Shown here: in pieces, positions 24,863 through 34,105 of the stretch | Layout: the number at the start of each line of letters is the position of its first letter | How positions within the stretch are numbered: the first letter of the stretch is position 1 | Assembly: GCF_051961495.1 (NCBI RefSeq) | Contig: NZ_JBQCDF010000207.1 | Coordinates: 1 to 64,000 of the forward strand | DNA: 64,000 bases | Direction of reading: 5' to 3' | From: Cytophaga sp051961495 | GTDB lineage: Bacteria; Bacteroidota; Bacteroidia; Cytophagales; Cytophagaceae | The notes under the pieces: generated by a model | The model's database searches: none | What the model was told of the DNA's origin: nothing | Seen by the model: the letters and a program-made list of their open reading frames with translations, nothing else | Translations under genes and position numbers: made by a program

Positions 24863-25993
24863 ATGTTGACTTATATAATCTGGAATGTTGCACCCTATCT
24901 GGCAGAGATCGGAAACTTTGAACTGCATTGGTACAGCATCTTATTTGCAGCTGGTTTTTATTTCAGCTTCAGGATCATGACTTCCATCTATGTATCTGAA
25001 GGAAGAAAAGAAACCGATGTAGAAAAATTGTCTATATACATGTTTCTTGCGACGTTGATCGGGGCACGTGTAGGGCATTGCGTTTTCTATGATTGGGCGT
25101 ATTTTCAGCACCACATTATGGAAATCTTTTTACCAGTAGAATTTGAACCGGAATTTCAATTCACAGGTTTCAGAGGACTGGCTAGTCATGGAGCTGCCTA
25201 TGGTATCATCTTCGCAGTATGGTTGTATTCCAGAAAATACAAGGATCAAAGGTTCTTATATGTATTGGATCGTGTGGTAATCGTTGTTGCCCTGGCAGGT
25301 GCCTGTATCCGCATGGGTAATTTAATGAACTCAGAAATTATAGGTAAACCTGCTGATTCAGCTGTGTCATTTGTATTTACCTCTCCGGCAAAGCAACATC
25401 TCATTGGAACATTTGGTAAAAAAATGATTCAGGATGTTCGTTTCAAAGAACTTGGTAAAGACTCAATCATTTCTGGTCTGCCAGTCACACAACTGAAAAT
25501 GACTTTAAAAACCAAACGTATTGACTCTGCCGCTGCCTTTTCAAATTATGCTGTTGCAAATGCTCTCTCCAAGGACAAGAATGCTTCGGAGCATATCATC
25601 ATACCAAAAGATCAGAATATTTTTCTTGCATCCCGTATTGTGGATGACAAACATCAGGAAATAGATGTACTCGTATATGGCATACCACGTTACCCTGCGC
25701 AACTGTTTGAGGCAATATCTTCGTTTTTAATTTTCCTTCTTTTATATGCGCTGTATAAAAAGTACCGCGCAGAAACTCCTGAAGGTTTATTATTTGGTTT
25801 GTTCGTGGTCATCTTATTTTCACTTCGTTTCTTCTATGAACTCTTTAAAGAAAATCAATCGGCATTTGAAGATGAAATGGATTGGAACATGGGCCAAATA
25901 CTCAGTATCCCATTAATCGTGGCAGGATTTTTTTCATTATTCAGGAGTTTTAAATTAATGAAGGATAAAAAGCAATTGCACGATAAAAAATAA
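24863..25993 (+). CDS. lgt: Prolipoprotein diacylglyceryl transferase
   Basis: A 376-residue membrane enzyme that transfers diacylglyceryl from phosphatidylglycerol to the lipobox cysteine of prolipoproteins. The core motifs are LIGARVGHCVFYDW, GLASHGAAYG with His109, and the Lgt signature around Arg150 in CIRMGNLMNSEIIG. Residues about 163-275 are an inserted, soluble segment before the conserved PRYPAQLFEA motif, making the protein some 100 residues longer than enterobacterial Lgt. Several lipoproteins in this window would be its substrates. yidD follows 5 bases downstream. Confidence 0.94.
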   Translation: MLTYIIWNVAPYLAEIGNFELHWYSILFAAGFYFSFRIMTSIYVSEGRKETDVEKLSIYMFLATLIGARVGHCVFYDWAYFQHHIMEIFLPVEFEPEFQFTGFRGLASHGAAYGIIFAVWLYSRKYKDQRFLYVLDRVVIVVALAGACIRMGNLMNSEIIGKPADSAVSFVFTSPAKQHLIGTFGKKMIQDVRFKELGKDSIISGLPVTQLKMTLKTKRIDSAAAFSNYAVANALSKDKNASEHIIIPKDQNIFLASRIVDDKHQEIDVLVYGIPRYPAQLFEAISSFLIFLLLYALYKKYRAETPEGLLFGLFVVILFSLRFFYELFKENQSAFEDEMDWNMGQILSIPLIVAGFFSLFRSFKLMKDKKQLHDKK

Positions 25994-25998
25994 TCGTA

Positions 25999-26238
25999 AT
26001 GGAAAAGAAAAAAATCTTCACAGGTGTCATCAAACAAGTATTTATCATACCTGTGAAGATTTACCAATATAGCATCTCTCCATTGCTGCCCGGCGCCTGC
26101 CGTTATTACCCTACCTGTTCGGAATATTGCATACAGGCTATTGAAAAACACGGACCATTAAAAGGAATCTGGCTTGGTACCAAACGCATTTGCAGCTGTA
26201 ATCCCTGGGGGGGTAGCGGTTATGATCCGGTACCTTAA
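25999..26238 (+). CDS. yidD: Membrane protein insertion efficiency factor
   Basis: A 79-residue protein that assists YidC/Sec insertion of inner membrane proteins. It has an amphipathic N-terminal helix (IKQVFIIPVKIYQYSISPLL), the signature ACRYYPTCSEYCIQAIEKHG and the end NPWGGSGYDPVP. Length is typical. It follows lgt after 5 bases, so both membrane-biogenesis genes are in one transcript, and its stop codon touches the long inverted repeat. Confidence 0.96.
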   Translation: MEKKKIFTGVIKQVFIIPVKIYQYSISPLLPGACRYYPTCSEYCIQAIEKHGPLKGIWLGTKRICSCNPWGGSGYDPVP

Positions 26239-26306
26239 AAAGTGTAAAGTTTAGAGTGTAAAGTGTATTAGAGTAATACACTTTACACTCTAAACTTTAC
26301 ACTTTT
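26238..26306. terminator. Perfect 33-bp inverted repeat with 7-nt periodicity
   Basis: Arms 26238-26270 and 26274-26306 are exact reverse complements around a 3-base loop (GAG). Each arm is built of heptamers GTGTAAA, GTTTAGA, GTGTAAA and GTGTATT. It lies between the convergent yidD and acs genes and overlaps the last codon of each, so it can serve as a bidirectional terminator. Confidence 0.85.
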
Positions 26307-28200
26307 ACAATGATCCCTTCTTAATCTCTTCCACCACTTCCGGATCCAGCAAAGTAGAGGTATCGCCCAGACTGTTTAATTCACCTTCAGCAATCTTTCG
26401 TAAAATACGACGCATGATTTTTCCTGAACGTGTTTTCGGTAAACCCGGTACAATCTGGATCTTATCGGGCTTCGCAATCGGACCAATCAATTTTACAACG
26501 CTGTCTAATATTTCTTTGCGCAGCTGCTCATGGCTTTTATCTGTTTTATCACAGATGACATAGGCGTAAATACCCTGGCCCTTGATATCATGCGGGTATC
26601 CTACTACAGCAGACTCAATCACGTCTGCCTGTTCGTTGATCGCACTTTCTATTTCAGCAGTACCAAATCTGTGGCCTGATACATTAATTACATCATCCAC
26701 CCTTCCCAGGATGCGGTAATACCCCTTCTCATCACGCTTACAACCATCGCCGGTGAAATACAGATCCGGGTAAGTTGAAAAGTAAGTTTGCCTGCAGCGC
26801 TCATGATCTCCATACGTAGTACGTATGATCGAAGGCCAGGGGAATTTCATGCACAAATTCCCTTCAACATCATTGCCCTCCAGAATCGCTCCGCTGGCAT
26901 CTACAATAACAGGCTGTACGCCCGGTAACGGCAGCGTTGCATACGATGGAATCAAAGGAGTAATATTAGCCAGCGGAGAAATTAAAATCCCTCCTGTTTC
27001 CGTTTGCCACCAGGTATCAACGATCGGGCATTTTTTCTTCCCGATGCGCTCGTTATACCAATGCCACGCTTCTTCATTGATCGGCTCCCCTACTGACCCA
27101 AGTACTTTTAAGGATGTCAGTAAATGCTGTTCCGGGATTTCATCTCCAAACGACATCAATGAACGTATAGCTGTAGGTGCCGTATAAAAATGTGTTACCT
27201 TATATTTATCAATGATCTTCCAGAATCTTCCAGCATCAGGATAGGTCGGTACACCTTCAAACATCACCTGTGTAGCCCCCTGCAGCAGCGGACCATACAC
27301 CAGATAGCTATGGCCGGTTATCCAGCCTATGTCTGCCGTACAGAAATACACATCTCCTTTTTTATATTGAAAAACATTTGCAAAAGAAAATGCTGTATAC
27401 ACCATGTAACCACCGATCGTATGAACCACACCTTTAGGTTTTCCGGTAGAGCCTGAAGTATATAAAATAAACAAAGGATCTTCCGAATCCATAACCTCTG
27501 CTTCGTAAACCGGTGTGGTCTTTGTAGCTTCCGCATTCCACCAGTAATCGCGGCCAGGCTTCATAACAACCGCATCACCGGTGCGTTTAGCAACAATGAC
27601 CGTCTCAACTGTTCCACACTGCTGTAATGCTTCATCAATCAATGATTTCACAGCAATACTTTTAGCACCTCTATATGATCCGTCTGTAGTAATAACCGCT
27701 TTTGCCTTGGCATCATTTACGCGGTCAGCCACAGCACTTGCAGAAAATCCTGCAAAGATCACCGAATGCACTGCTCCGATCCTGGCACATGCCAGCACGG
27801 CAACAGCCAGCTCCGGAATCATAGGCATATAAATACAGACACGGTCGCCTTTCTGAATACCTTTACTTTTCAATATTCCCGCGAAGACACAAACCTGTTC
27901 ATATAGATCCTTATATGTAATGGCTTTGCCGGCTTCATCCGGGTTGTTGGATTCCCAATGGATCGCAACCGTATCCGGCATGGCCGCTGCATGACGGTCC
28001 AATATATTTTCAGTTATATTCAGCTTGCCACCAATAAACCACTTTACATCCGGATCAGAAAAATTCCATTCCAATGTTTTATCCCATTTCTTTTTCCAAA
28101 TGAATTGTTCCGCCTGTTCTTCCCAATATTTTTCAGGATTTGAAACACTTGCAGCATATGCTTGGGTATATTCGTCAAAAGATTGAATTGCTTTAATCAT
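26305..28200 (-). CDS. acs: Acetate-CoA ligase
   Basis: A 631-residue acyl-adenylate enzyme that activates acetate to acetyl-CoA. The AMP-binding loop is LYTSGSTGKPKGVVH, WWQTETGG carries the substrate-pocket tryptophan typical of acetate specificity, YFTGDGCKRDEKGYYRILGR is the hinge, and SRSGKIMRR near the C-terminus holds the catalytic lysine that is a target for acetylation. Length is normal. It stands alone and converges with lgt-yidD. Confidence 0.97.
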   Translation of the reverse strand: MIKAIQSFDEYTQAYAASVSNPEKYWEEQAEQFIWKKKWDKTLEWNFSDPDVKWFIGGKLNITENILDRHAAAMPDTVAIHWESNNPDEAGKAITYKDLYEQVCVFAGILKSKGIQKGDRVCIYMPMIPELAVAVLACARIGAVHSVIFAGFSASAVADRVNDAKAKAVITTDGSYRGAKSIAVKSLIDEALQQCGTVETVIVAKRTGDAVVMKPGRDYWWNAEATKTTPVYEAEVMDSEDPLFILYTSGSTGKPKGVVHTIGGYMVYTAFSFANVFQYKKGDVYFCTADIGWITGHSYLVYGPLLQGATQVMFEGVPTYPDAGRFWKIIDKYKVTHFYTAPTAIRSLMSFGDEIPEQHLLTSLKVLGSVGEPINEEAWHWYNERIGKKKCPIVDTWWQTETGGILISPLANITPLIPSYATLPLPGVQPVIVDASGAILEGNDVEGNLCMKFPWPSIIRTTYGDHERCRQTYFSTYPDLYFTGDGCKRDEKGYYRILGRVDDVINVSGHRFGTAEIESAINEQADVIESAVVGYPHDIKGQGIYAYVICDKTDKSHEQLRKEILDSVVKLIGPIAKPDKIQIVPGLPKTRSGKIMRRILRKIAEGELNSLGDTSTLLDPEVVEEIKKGSL

Positions 28201-28261
28201 GGTATAAAAAACGGTTAAATAACAAATTAAATATATAAATTTAAACGATAATTGTGAAAGT

Positions 28262-29683
28262 GTGCATTCGATTTTAAGACATATTCTTTTTCTTCTTCCA
28301 TTTTTTACTATTGCCCAGGCAATCTTCGCTCAGGCAGACTCCACGCTGGCTCCGTATTTCATTATTGACAGCATACACATTGAAGGAAACAAACGCACCA
28401 AAACATTTATCATTGAACGTGAACTGGATTTCAAAGTCGGCGATACAGTCTTAACAAAAAATATTGAAAGCCGTCTGCAGCGCACACAGAACCGTTTGTT
28501 CAACACCTCTTTGTTTTTAGAAACAACCACACAGCTTGTTTCAACAAATGCGATACATAAAACAGTTAAAGTGACCGTGCGCGAACGCTATTATACCTAC
28601 ATCGTTCCCATTATTGGGCTTGCCGATCGTAACTTCAATGAATGGTGGGTACAACGCAACCACAATCTTAACCGTCTGGATGCAGGACTTTATTTTCTGC
28701 AAAAGAATATGCGTGGCAGGAACGAATCCATGAAGATCAAAGTTGAATTCGGTTTTACCAAAAAAGCAGAATTTACTTATACAATCCCCTACTTAACGAA
28801 GTCCAGGAAACTAGGGCTGATCTACTACATTGGCTATATATTAAACAAGCAGGTAGCCTACAATACGATAGAAAATAAATTATTCTATATAGAAAGCTCT
28901 GCTTTTATCCGCGAACGTTTTGGCACGGGTATAACATTTACCTACAGAAGTAAATTTTACCTGGAACACCAGTTAGGCGCAACGTATTACAACAATGCCA
29001 TCGGCGATACTGTGGCCCAATTAAACCCTACCTATTTTTCAGAAGGAAGAACCAGGCAGGAATATATTTCCTTAAAATATTCCCTGATCAAAGATCACCG
29101 GGACATCCGTTATTACCCGTTAAAAGGAACATACATACGTTTCGACGCAGAACAAATGGGCCTGGGTATCAACAAGGACATTTCACTGACTTCATTTAAA
29201 GGAGAAATAAGCATATATAAACCGATCAAAAAACGTTTCAATATTGCAGGTACGGTAAAAGGAAAAGTTTCTACTCCTGTACAGCAGCCATATTTCAATC
29301 AGCGCGGTTTGGGTTATGATAAGGAGGCTGTTAGCGGCTACGAACAATATGTTATAGACGGACAAAAATATATCCTGAGCAAAATAAACTTCCGTTTTAA
29401 ATTATTGGATTGGAACGTACCATTGCATGACTTTCCTGATGAACGTTTTTCCAAAATTCCCTTAAAAGTTTTTTTAAAGGCTTACATGGATATGGGCTAT
29501 GTATGGGACAACCGGACCACTATGTATGCACAGGGAAACAGACATTATGCGAATACATACCTACCGGGTGGTGGTATAGGATTTGACGTTGTTACGTACT
29601 ACGATTTTGTTGTTCGTGTTGAATATTCCGTGAACCGGGATTTGCAAAGCGGAATATTTATCAACTTCAAGGCTGGAATTTGA
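28262..29683 (+). CDS. BamA/TamA-like outer membrane protein
   Basis: A 473-residue outer membrane protein. A signal peptide of about 24 residues (ending IFAQA) is followed by one POTRA domain (about 32-110, with IDSIHIEGNKRTKTFIIERELDF) and a C-terminal 16-strand barrel of the Omp85 type, ending GIFINFKAGI. BamA itself has five POTRA domains, so this is a short relative, perhaps acting in protein or lipid translocation. The start is GTG; no ATG is available before the signal peptide. It is divergent from acs. Confidence 0.87.
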   Translation: MHSILRHILFLLPFFTIAQAIFAQADSTLAPYFIIDSIHIEGNKRTKTFIIERELDFKVGDTVLTKNIESRLQRTQNRLFNTSLFLETTTQLVSTNAIHKTVKVTVRERYYTYIVPIIGLADRNFNEWWVQRNHNLNRLDAGLYFLQKNMRGRNESMKIKVEFGFTKKAEFTYTIPYLTKSRKLGLIYYIGYILNKQVAYNTIENKLFYIESSAFIRERFGTGITFTYRSKFYLEHQLGATYYNNAIGDTVAQLNPTYFSEGRTRQEYISLKYSLIKDHRDIRYYPLKGTYIRFDAEQMGLGINKDISLTSFKGEISIYKPIKKRFNIAGTVKGKVSTPVQQPYFNQRGLGYDKEAVSGYEQYVIDGQKYILSKINFRFKLLDWNVPLHDFPDERFSKIPLKVFLKAYMDMGYVWDNRTTMYAQGNRHYANTYLPGGGIGFDVVTYYDFVVRVEYSVNRDLQSGIFINFKAGI

Positions 29684-29684
29684 T

Positions 29685-29789
29685 AGGTGCTAGTTACCAG
29701 GTAATATACAAAAGAATAGTACGAATTGCAGTCCTTCATCAACTCTTCAATTGAGAAGCAATTACACTTTACACTATAAACTTTACACT
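29685..29789. repeat. Two 7-nt periodic tracts before the S46 peptidase gene
   Basis: The first tract (29685-29705) reads AGGTGCT, AGTTACC, AGGTAAT. The second (29762-29789) reads TTACACT, TTACACT, ATAAACT, TTACACT and is the complement of the GTGTAAA family found at 26238 and 40717. They are not complementary to each other. Confidence 0.6.
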
Positions 29790-29845
29790 CTTTTATCTCT
29801 TCAAATAATTACTTACTTTCAGGAATTCATAAAAACAATCGATCT

Positions 29846-31951
29846 ATGTTAAAACGCTTTATTGTCTTTCTTACACTCGTATCGTTGAGTATTGGAAATA
29901 CCTTTGCAGATGAAGGTATGTGGCTGCCATTTTTATTGGGCAAGAATTACGAGCAAATGAAAAAGCTGGGTCTGAAAATTACAACAGAGCAGATCTATTC
30001 TGTAAATAATTCCAGCTTAAAAGATGCCATTGTAAATTTTGGAAATTTCTGTACCGGAGAAGTTATTTCTCAGGATGGTTTAATACTTACCAACCATCAC
30101 TGCGGGTTTGATGCTATACAATCACATAGCTCTGTAACCAATGATTATATTACAAATGGTTTCTGGGCTATGGACCGTTCAAAAGAATTAAGTAATCCCG
30201 GTTTAACCGTTACATTCCTGGTTCGCATGGAAGACGTATCCAGCAGGTTTGAAGGAAAAACAGATGAAGAGCAGGAAGCATTGCTGATTGAACTTGACAA
30301 AGAATACAGTGAAGCCGATAAATACACAACTGCTGTTGAAGATTTTTTTGAAGGCAATCAAAAGATCCTTTTTGTATACCAGATCTTTAAAGACATCCGT
30401 CTTGTAGGTGCACCGCCATCATCCGTAGGAAAATTCGGTGGTGATACCGATAACTGGATGTGGCCAAGACATACAGGCGATTTTTCTTTATTCAGAGTTT
30501 ACATGGACAAAGACGGTAAGCCAGCAGAATACTCCAAAGACAATGTTCCATATCACCCACGTACACATTTGTCTGTATCAACAGCCGGTGTAAAGAAAAA
30601 TGATTTCTCCATGGTAATGGGATATCCGGGTAGTACAGAACGTTACATGACTTCTTACGGTGTAGCCATGAATTACTACCAAAGTAATCCGGCAAAAATA
30701 AAACTCAGAGAAAAGAAACTTGCATTGATGAAGGAAGATATGGATGCGGATCCCAAAGTACGTATTCAGTATGCTTCTAAATATGCACGTGTAAGTAACT
30801 ACTATAAATATTTTATCGGCCAGAACCAGGGCTTGAAAAGACTTCATGTGATTGAAGATAAACAAGAAGAAGAAGCGGCTTTTGAAGCATGGGTGAGACA
30901 AGACAGCGCACGTATAAAAGAATACGGGCTTGTACTTGCCAACTATAAAAAAATCTATGATGTATATGGCACTGTAAACTTACCATATGTGTATATACAG
31001 GAAGCAGCTTTTGGTACAGAAATTTTAGAGTTTGCTTATAAAGTAAACAAATTAGTAGAAGCCGGAGTAGATACAAAAGAAGGTAAAGCTGCTCTCGCTG
31101 CCGCTGCAGACGAGTACTTTAAAGATTATAACAAAAGCACGGACCAGAAAGTATTTGCTGCGTTATTAAAAATGTATTACGATGATATTGACAAAAGTCT
31201 GCACCCGGGTATTTTTAAAGAAGTAGAAAAAAAATACAAGGGCAATTTTGAAAAATATGCCGCTATGGTTTTTACCAAATCCATGCTGGCAAACAAGGCA
31301 GCCTTTGATGCATTTATGAATGCGCCTAGCGCAGAACTGTTGAAGAAAGATGTTGGCTATATCTGTATGATATCTATTCTGGGCGATTTCAGAGCGAATG
31401 TAGGGCCAACGTTGGGCAGTGTATTTAATGCGCTCGAATTGGTAAACAAATCATATTTAAAAGCAGTTTTAGAGATGCGTTCAGGAGAAGCTTTATATCC
31501 CGATGCAAACTTTACGATGCGTCTTACTTATGGAACCGTACAGGATTATTTCCCGAAAGATGCGGTCTATTATAATTACTTCACCACGCTTGAAGGTATT
31601 ATAGAAAAAGAAGATTCAACAAATGAAGAGTTCATTGTTCCCCAAAAACTAAAAGAGTTGTACCTCAGCAAATCGTATGGCAATTATGCAAACGAAGAAG
31701 GCAAGCTGCCGATTTGCTTTATTACAACTAACGACATCACCGGTGGTAACTCCGGTAGTCCGGTAATGAATGACAAAGGAGAGTTAATAGGTGTTGCATT
31801 TGATGGCAACTGGGAAGCCATGAGCGGAGATATTATCTATGAACCGGCATTACAACGTACCATTTGTGTTGACATACGGTATGTACTGTTTATGATCGAG
31901 CAATACGCAGGCGCCGGCCACCTGATCAAGGAAATGACATTGGTTAAATAA
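29846..31951 (+). CDS. S46 family dipeptidyl-peptidase (DPP7/DPP11-like)
   Basis: A 701-residue periplasmic serine peptidase that removes dipeptides from peptides, supporting amino acid use. Residues 1-21 are a signal peptide. The chymotrypsin fold brings His85 in LTNHHCGFDAIQSHS, an Asp in the first half, and the serine of DITGGNSGSPVMN, with GVAFDGNWEAMSGD just after it. The large helical insert between the barrel halves is typical of S46. The local sequence around the specificity pocket looks more like DPP7 (hydrophobic P1) than the acidic-specific DPP11, but this is not certain. Confidence 0.94.
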   Translation: MLKRFIVFLTLVSLSIGNTFADEGMWLPFLLGKNYEQMKKLGLKITTEQIYSVNNSSLKDAIVNFGNFCTGEVISQDGLILTNHHCGFDAIQSHSSVTNDYITNGFWAMDRSKELSNPGLTVTFLVRMEDVSSRFEGKTDEEQEALLIELDKEYSEADKYTTAVEDFFEGNQKILFVYQIFKDIRLVGAPPSSVGKFGGDTDNWMWPRHTGDFSLFRVYMDKDGKPAEYSKDNVPYHPRTHLSVSTAGVKKNDFSMVMGYPGSTERYMTSYGVAMNYYQSNPAKIKLREKKLALMKEDMDADPKVRIQYASKYARVSNYYKYFIGQNQGLKRLHVIEDKQEEEAAFEAWVRQDSARIKEYGLVLANYKKIYDVYGTVNLPYVYIQEAAFGTEILEFAYKVNKLVEAGVDTKEGKAALAAAADEYFKDYNKSTDQKVFAALLKMYYDDIDKSLHPGIFKEVEKKYKGNFEKYAAMVFTKSMLANKAAFDAFMNAPSAELLKKDVGYICMISILGDFRANVGPTLGSVFNALELVNKSYLKAVLEMRSGEALYPDANFTMRLTYGTVQDYFPKDAVYYNYFTTLEGIIEKEDSTNEEFIVPQKLKELYLSKSYGNYANEEGKLPICFITTNDITGGNSGSPVMNDKGELIGVAFDGNWEAMSGDIIYEPALQRTICVDIRYVLFMIEQYAGAGHLIKEMTLVK

Positions 31952-31970
31952 CATTTCTTTGCTGTAAATA

Positions 31971-32026
31971 AAAAGCGTTCCGACCCTGCCCCCGATAGCT
32001 ATCGGGATCAGGGTCGGAACGCTTTT
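31971..32026. terminator. Bidirectional terminator with nested hairpin
   Basis: Perfect 18-bp arms (31971-31988 and 32009-32026), A run on one side and T run on the other, enclosing a second palindrome CCCGATAGCTATCGGG at 31991-32006. It separates the convergent S46 peptidase and response regulator genes. Confidence 0.9.
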
Positions 32027-32053
32027 ATTCATACCTATTTATATAGAAAGGAA

Positions 32054-32449
32054 CTACTTTAATAAAGCACCAGCCTGTTCGTGCGTAAGTGGTTTTACCA
32101 GGTAATTATTAATTCCTAAATGATTCATTTGTAAGATATCCATAATGTCTTCAGAGCTTGACAATGGATAAACGGTTGTTTGTGCAAAGGTTTCAGCTAA
32201 TTCTCTGTTATACTTTTCTAAAAACTGAAAACCATTCATGATAGGCATATTTATGTCTAAAAAAATAATCCCCTTCCGGGTATTTTGCTGATTTTCCAGC
32301 TGAGATTTCAAAATTGCCAAAGCTTCCTCCCCATTTGTGGCAATGTAAATCTTATCCTGGGTTAAATATTTACTTATTATTCGTTGATGTATAAAATTCT
32401 GAATCTCATCATCATCTACCAACAATACCCATTCAACCTTTGAATTCAT
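32054..32449 (-). CDS. Single-domain response regulator
   Basis: A 131-residue CheY-like receiver with no output domain. Acidic residues are in VDDDE at 11-15, the phosphoacceptor is Asp65 in IIFLDINMPIMNGF, the switch serine is in LSSSED, and the conserved lysine is in NYLVKPLT. Cytophaga-type genomes hold many such regulators that act in phosphorelays with hybrid kinases. No kinase gene is adjacent. Confidence 0.93.
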   Translation of the reverse strand: MNSKVEWVLLVDDDEIQNFIHQRIISKYLTQDKIYIATNGEEALAILKSQLENQQNTRKGIIFLDINMPIMNGFQFLEKYNRELAETFAQTTVYPLSSSEDIMDILQMNHLGINNYLVKPLTHEQAGALLK

Positions 32450-32732
32450 CCCTTAAACAACTAAATGCTATCAACAAATTAATAAATCAACACTGATTTA
32501 CACAATAAAATATTAAAAAAGGTACAGAAAAATGAACTAAATACAAACTTATTCATTTAAATTCTCGTACAAATGAGTAATACTGTGATTCGCTGGCAAA
32601 TAGCTATCATTTAAGCAATAAAATGGGTATTACTTAAATTTTGAGCCTATTGCCGATTCTATTCGGAACAATCAAAGATAGAAAAAAAAGTCACACTAAT
32701 TCGATTTGTTGAATAAAAAAAATTTAAGTGAC

Positions 32733-33101
32733 ATGAATACACCTGTACATGCAAGGATCGAAATGATTCTAAAACATTTTAATTTGAATCAGAAACAATT
32801 GGCTAAGCAAGCTGGGTTACCGGAAAATACGTTATCCAACGCTAAGAAAGGAAAAAACATTCCTAACATTGAGTTCTTCAATGCTATTTACAAAGCCTTG
32901 CCGACAATCAATCCGCATTGGCTGTACATGGGCAATGGACACATGTTAGCAGATAGCCAGAATGGTAGCACTTCTTCTATTGATGAGCAGGAAATTGCTA
33001 AGAAAATGGATAGCATGATCAAAGAAATTGATTATTTGCGCGAACAGATCCGCGATAAAGAAGAGATCATCAATCTTCTAAAAACAAATCGTGTTGTATA
33101 A
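32733..33101 (+). CDS. HTH (XRE-like) regulator with C-terminal coiled coil
   Basis: A 122-residue protein with a lambda-repressor-type helix-turn-helix at about 8-65 (NLNQKQLAKQAGLPENTLSNAKKG), followed by HWLYMGNGHML, common in this regulator group in Bacteroidota. Residues about 85-122 form a predicted coiled coil rich in E, K, I and L (EIDYLREQIRDKEEIINLL) for dimerisation. A TTG start at 32706 is possible; the ATG at 32733 is preferred. Its targets are unknown. Confidence 0.87.
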   Translation: MNTPVHARIEMILKHFNLNQKQLAKQAGLPENTLSNAKKGKNIPNIEFFNAIYKALPTINPHWLYMGNGHMLADSQNGSTSSIDEQEIAKKMDSMIKEIDYLREQIRDKEEIINLLKTNRVV

Positions 33102-33182
33102 TACACGGAACATTACAAACAAAAAACGAGAAAAAATATTTGAGTATCTGCATCGCAGGTCTTGAACATAATCGACGAAAAC

Positions 33183-33220
33183 AAAAACAGCGTCCCGATA
33201 ACCATCGGGACGCTGTTTTT
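33183..33220. terminator. Terminator between HTH and BI-1 genes
   Basis: Perfect 17-bp arms (33183-33199 and 33204-33220), loop AACC, bordered by A and T runs. It can act for both converging genes. Confidence 0.9.
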
Positions 33221-33244
33221 GTTTATATACATTTAATAAATGTA

Positions 33245-33982
33245 TTATTCTCTTCTGCTGGATAGCTTAACCAGTAGTTTCAATATTTCAATATAGAGCC
33301 AAACAAGTGTTACCAGCAATCCAAAAGACGCATACCACTCCATATACTTCGGTGCTGCATTAGCTTCACCCTGCTCAATAAAATCAAAGTCAAGCACCAG
33401 GTTTAATGCTGCAATTACTACTACAACCAGGCTGAAAATGATCCCGACAATTCCATTTCCGTGGATCAAAGGAATCTGAATTCCAAAAAATCCAAGTACC
33501 ATCGAAACCAAATAAATCAGCGCAATTGCACCGGTTGCGGCAACAATACCAAGTTTAAAGTTTTCAGTTGCTTTTATTAAACCAGAACGATATGCCAGCA
33601 ACAAACAAAGAAATGTTGCACAAGTCAACAAAACCGCCTGAATGGCGATACCTGGATACATTGCATCAAAGAAGCCGGAGATCGCACCCAAAAATACGCC
33701 TTCGAATAAAGCATAGGCAGGAGCTGTATACGGAGACCATGTTGGTTTAAAGCTTGTTGCTAATCCTGCTATTAAAGCCAGAATTGCTGCGCCAATAACG
33801 TATGCAGCGCCTGCATCCGGTTTCAGCATAAAATCCCATGACAGAATTGCGGTACAAAAAACCAGACCGATCAGAATAAAACTTTTGTTGACCGTCCCTC
33901 TGATCGTCATTGTTTCTTCGCCACTAATGGCCCTAACGTTAAACGTATTTTCATTCAGGGCCGGATTTGAAGTTCTTAACAT
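33245..33982 (-). CDS. Bax inhibitor-1/YccA family membrane protein
   Basis: A 245-residue protein with seven hydrophobic helices. After a soluble N-terminus of about 28 residues (MLRTSNPALNENTF) come the helices; the fourth region has EGVFLGAISGFFDAMYPGI, a pattern of the Bacteroidota YccA group, and the end is WYASFGLLVTLVWLYIEILKLL. The family covers calcium leak channels and FtsH-associated YccA; the role here is unknown. It is transcribed alone. Confidence 0.92.
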   Translation of the reverse strand: MLRTSNPALNENTFNVRAISGEETMTIRGTVNKSFILIGLVFCTAILSWDFMLKPDAGAAYVIGAAILALIAGLATSFKPTWSPYTAPAYALFEGVFLGAISGFFDAMYPGIAIQAVLLTCATFLCLLLAYRSGLIKATENFKLGIVAATGAIALIYLVSMVLGFFGIQIPLIHGNGIVGIIFSLVVVVIAALNLVLDFDFIEQGEANAAPKYMEWYASFGLLVTLVWLYIEILKLLVKLSSRRE

Positions 33983-34105
33983 CGTTTTTATTGTTGATTG
34001 TGAATATTAAATACAATAATACTACAAATTAGTGTTTTTCCATGCTGGAAGAAATAACTAACTTGCACCTTCATTTAGCTGTAACGTACTAGTTCGATAA
34101 TTCTT

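Noticed and set aside
32450..32732. Gap before the HTH gene as a possible small RNA or tRNA
   Set aside because: No cloverleaf, terminator or strong promoter could be recognised in this AT-rich stretch.
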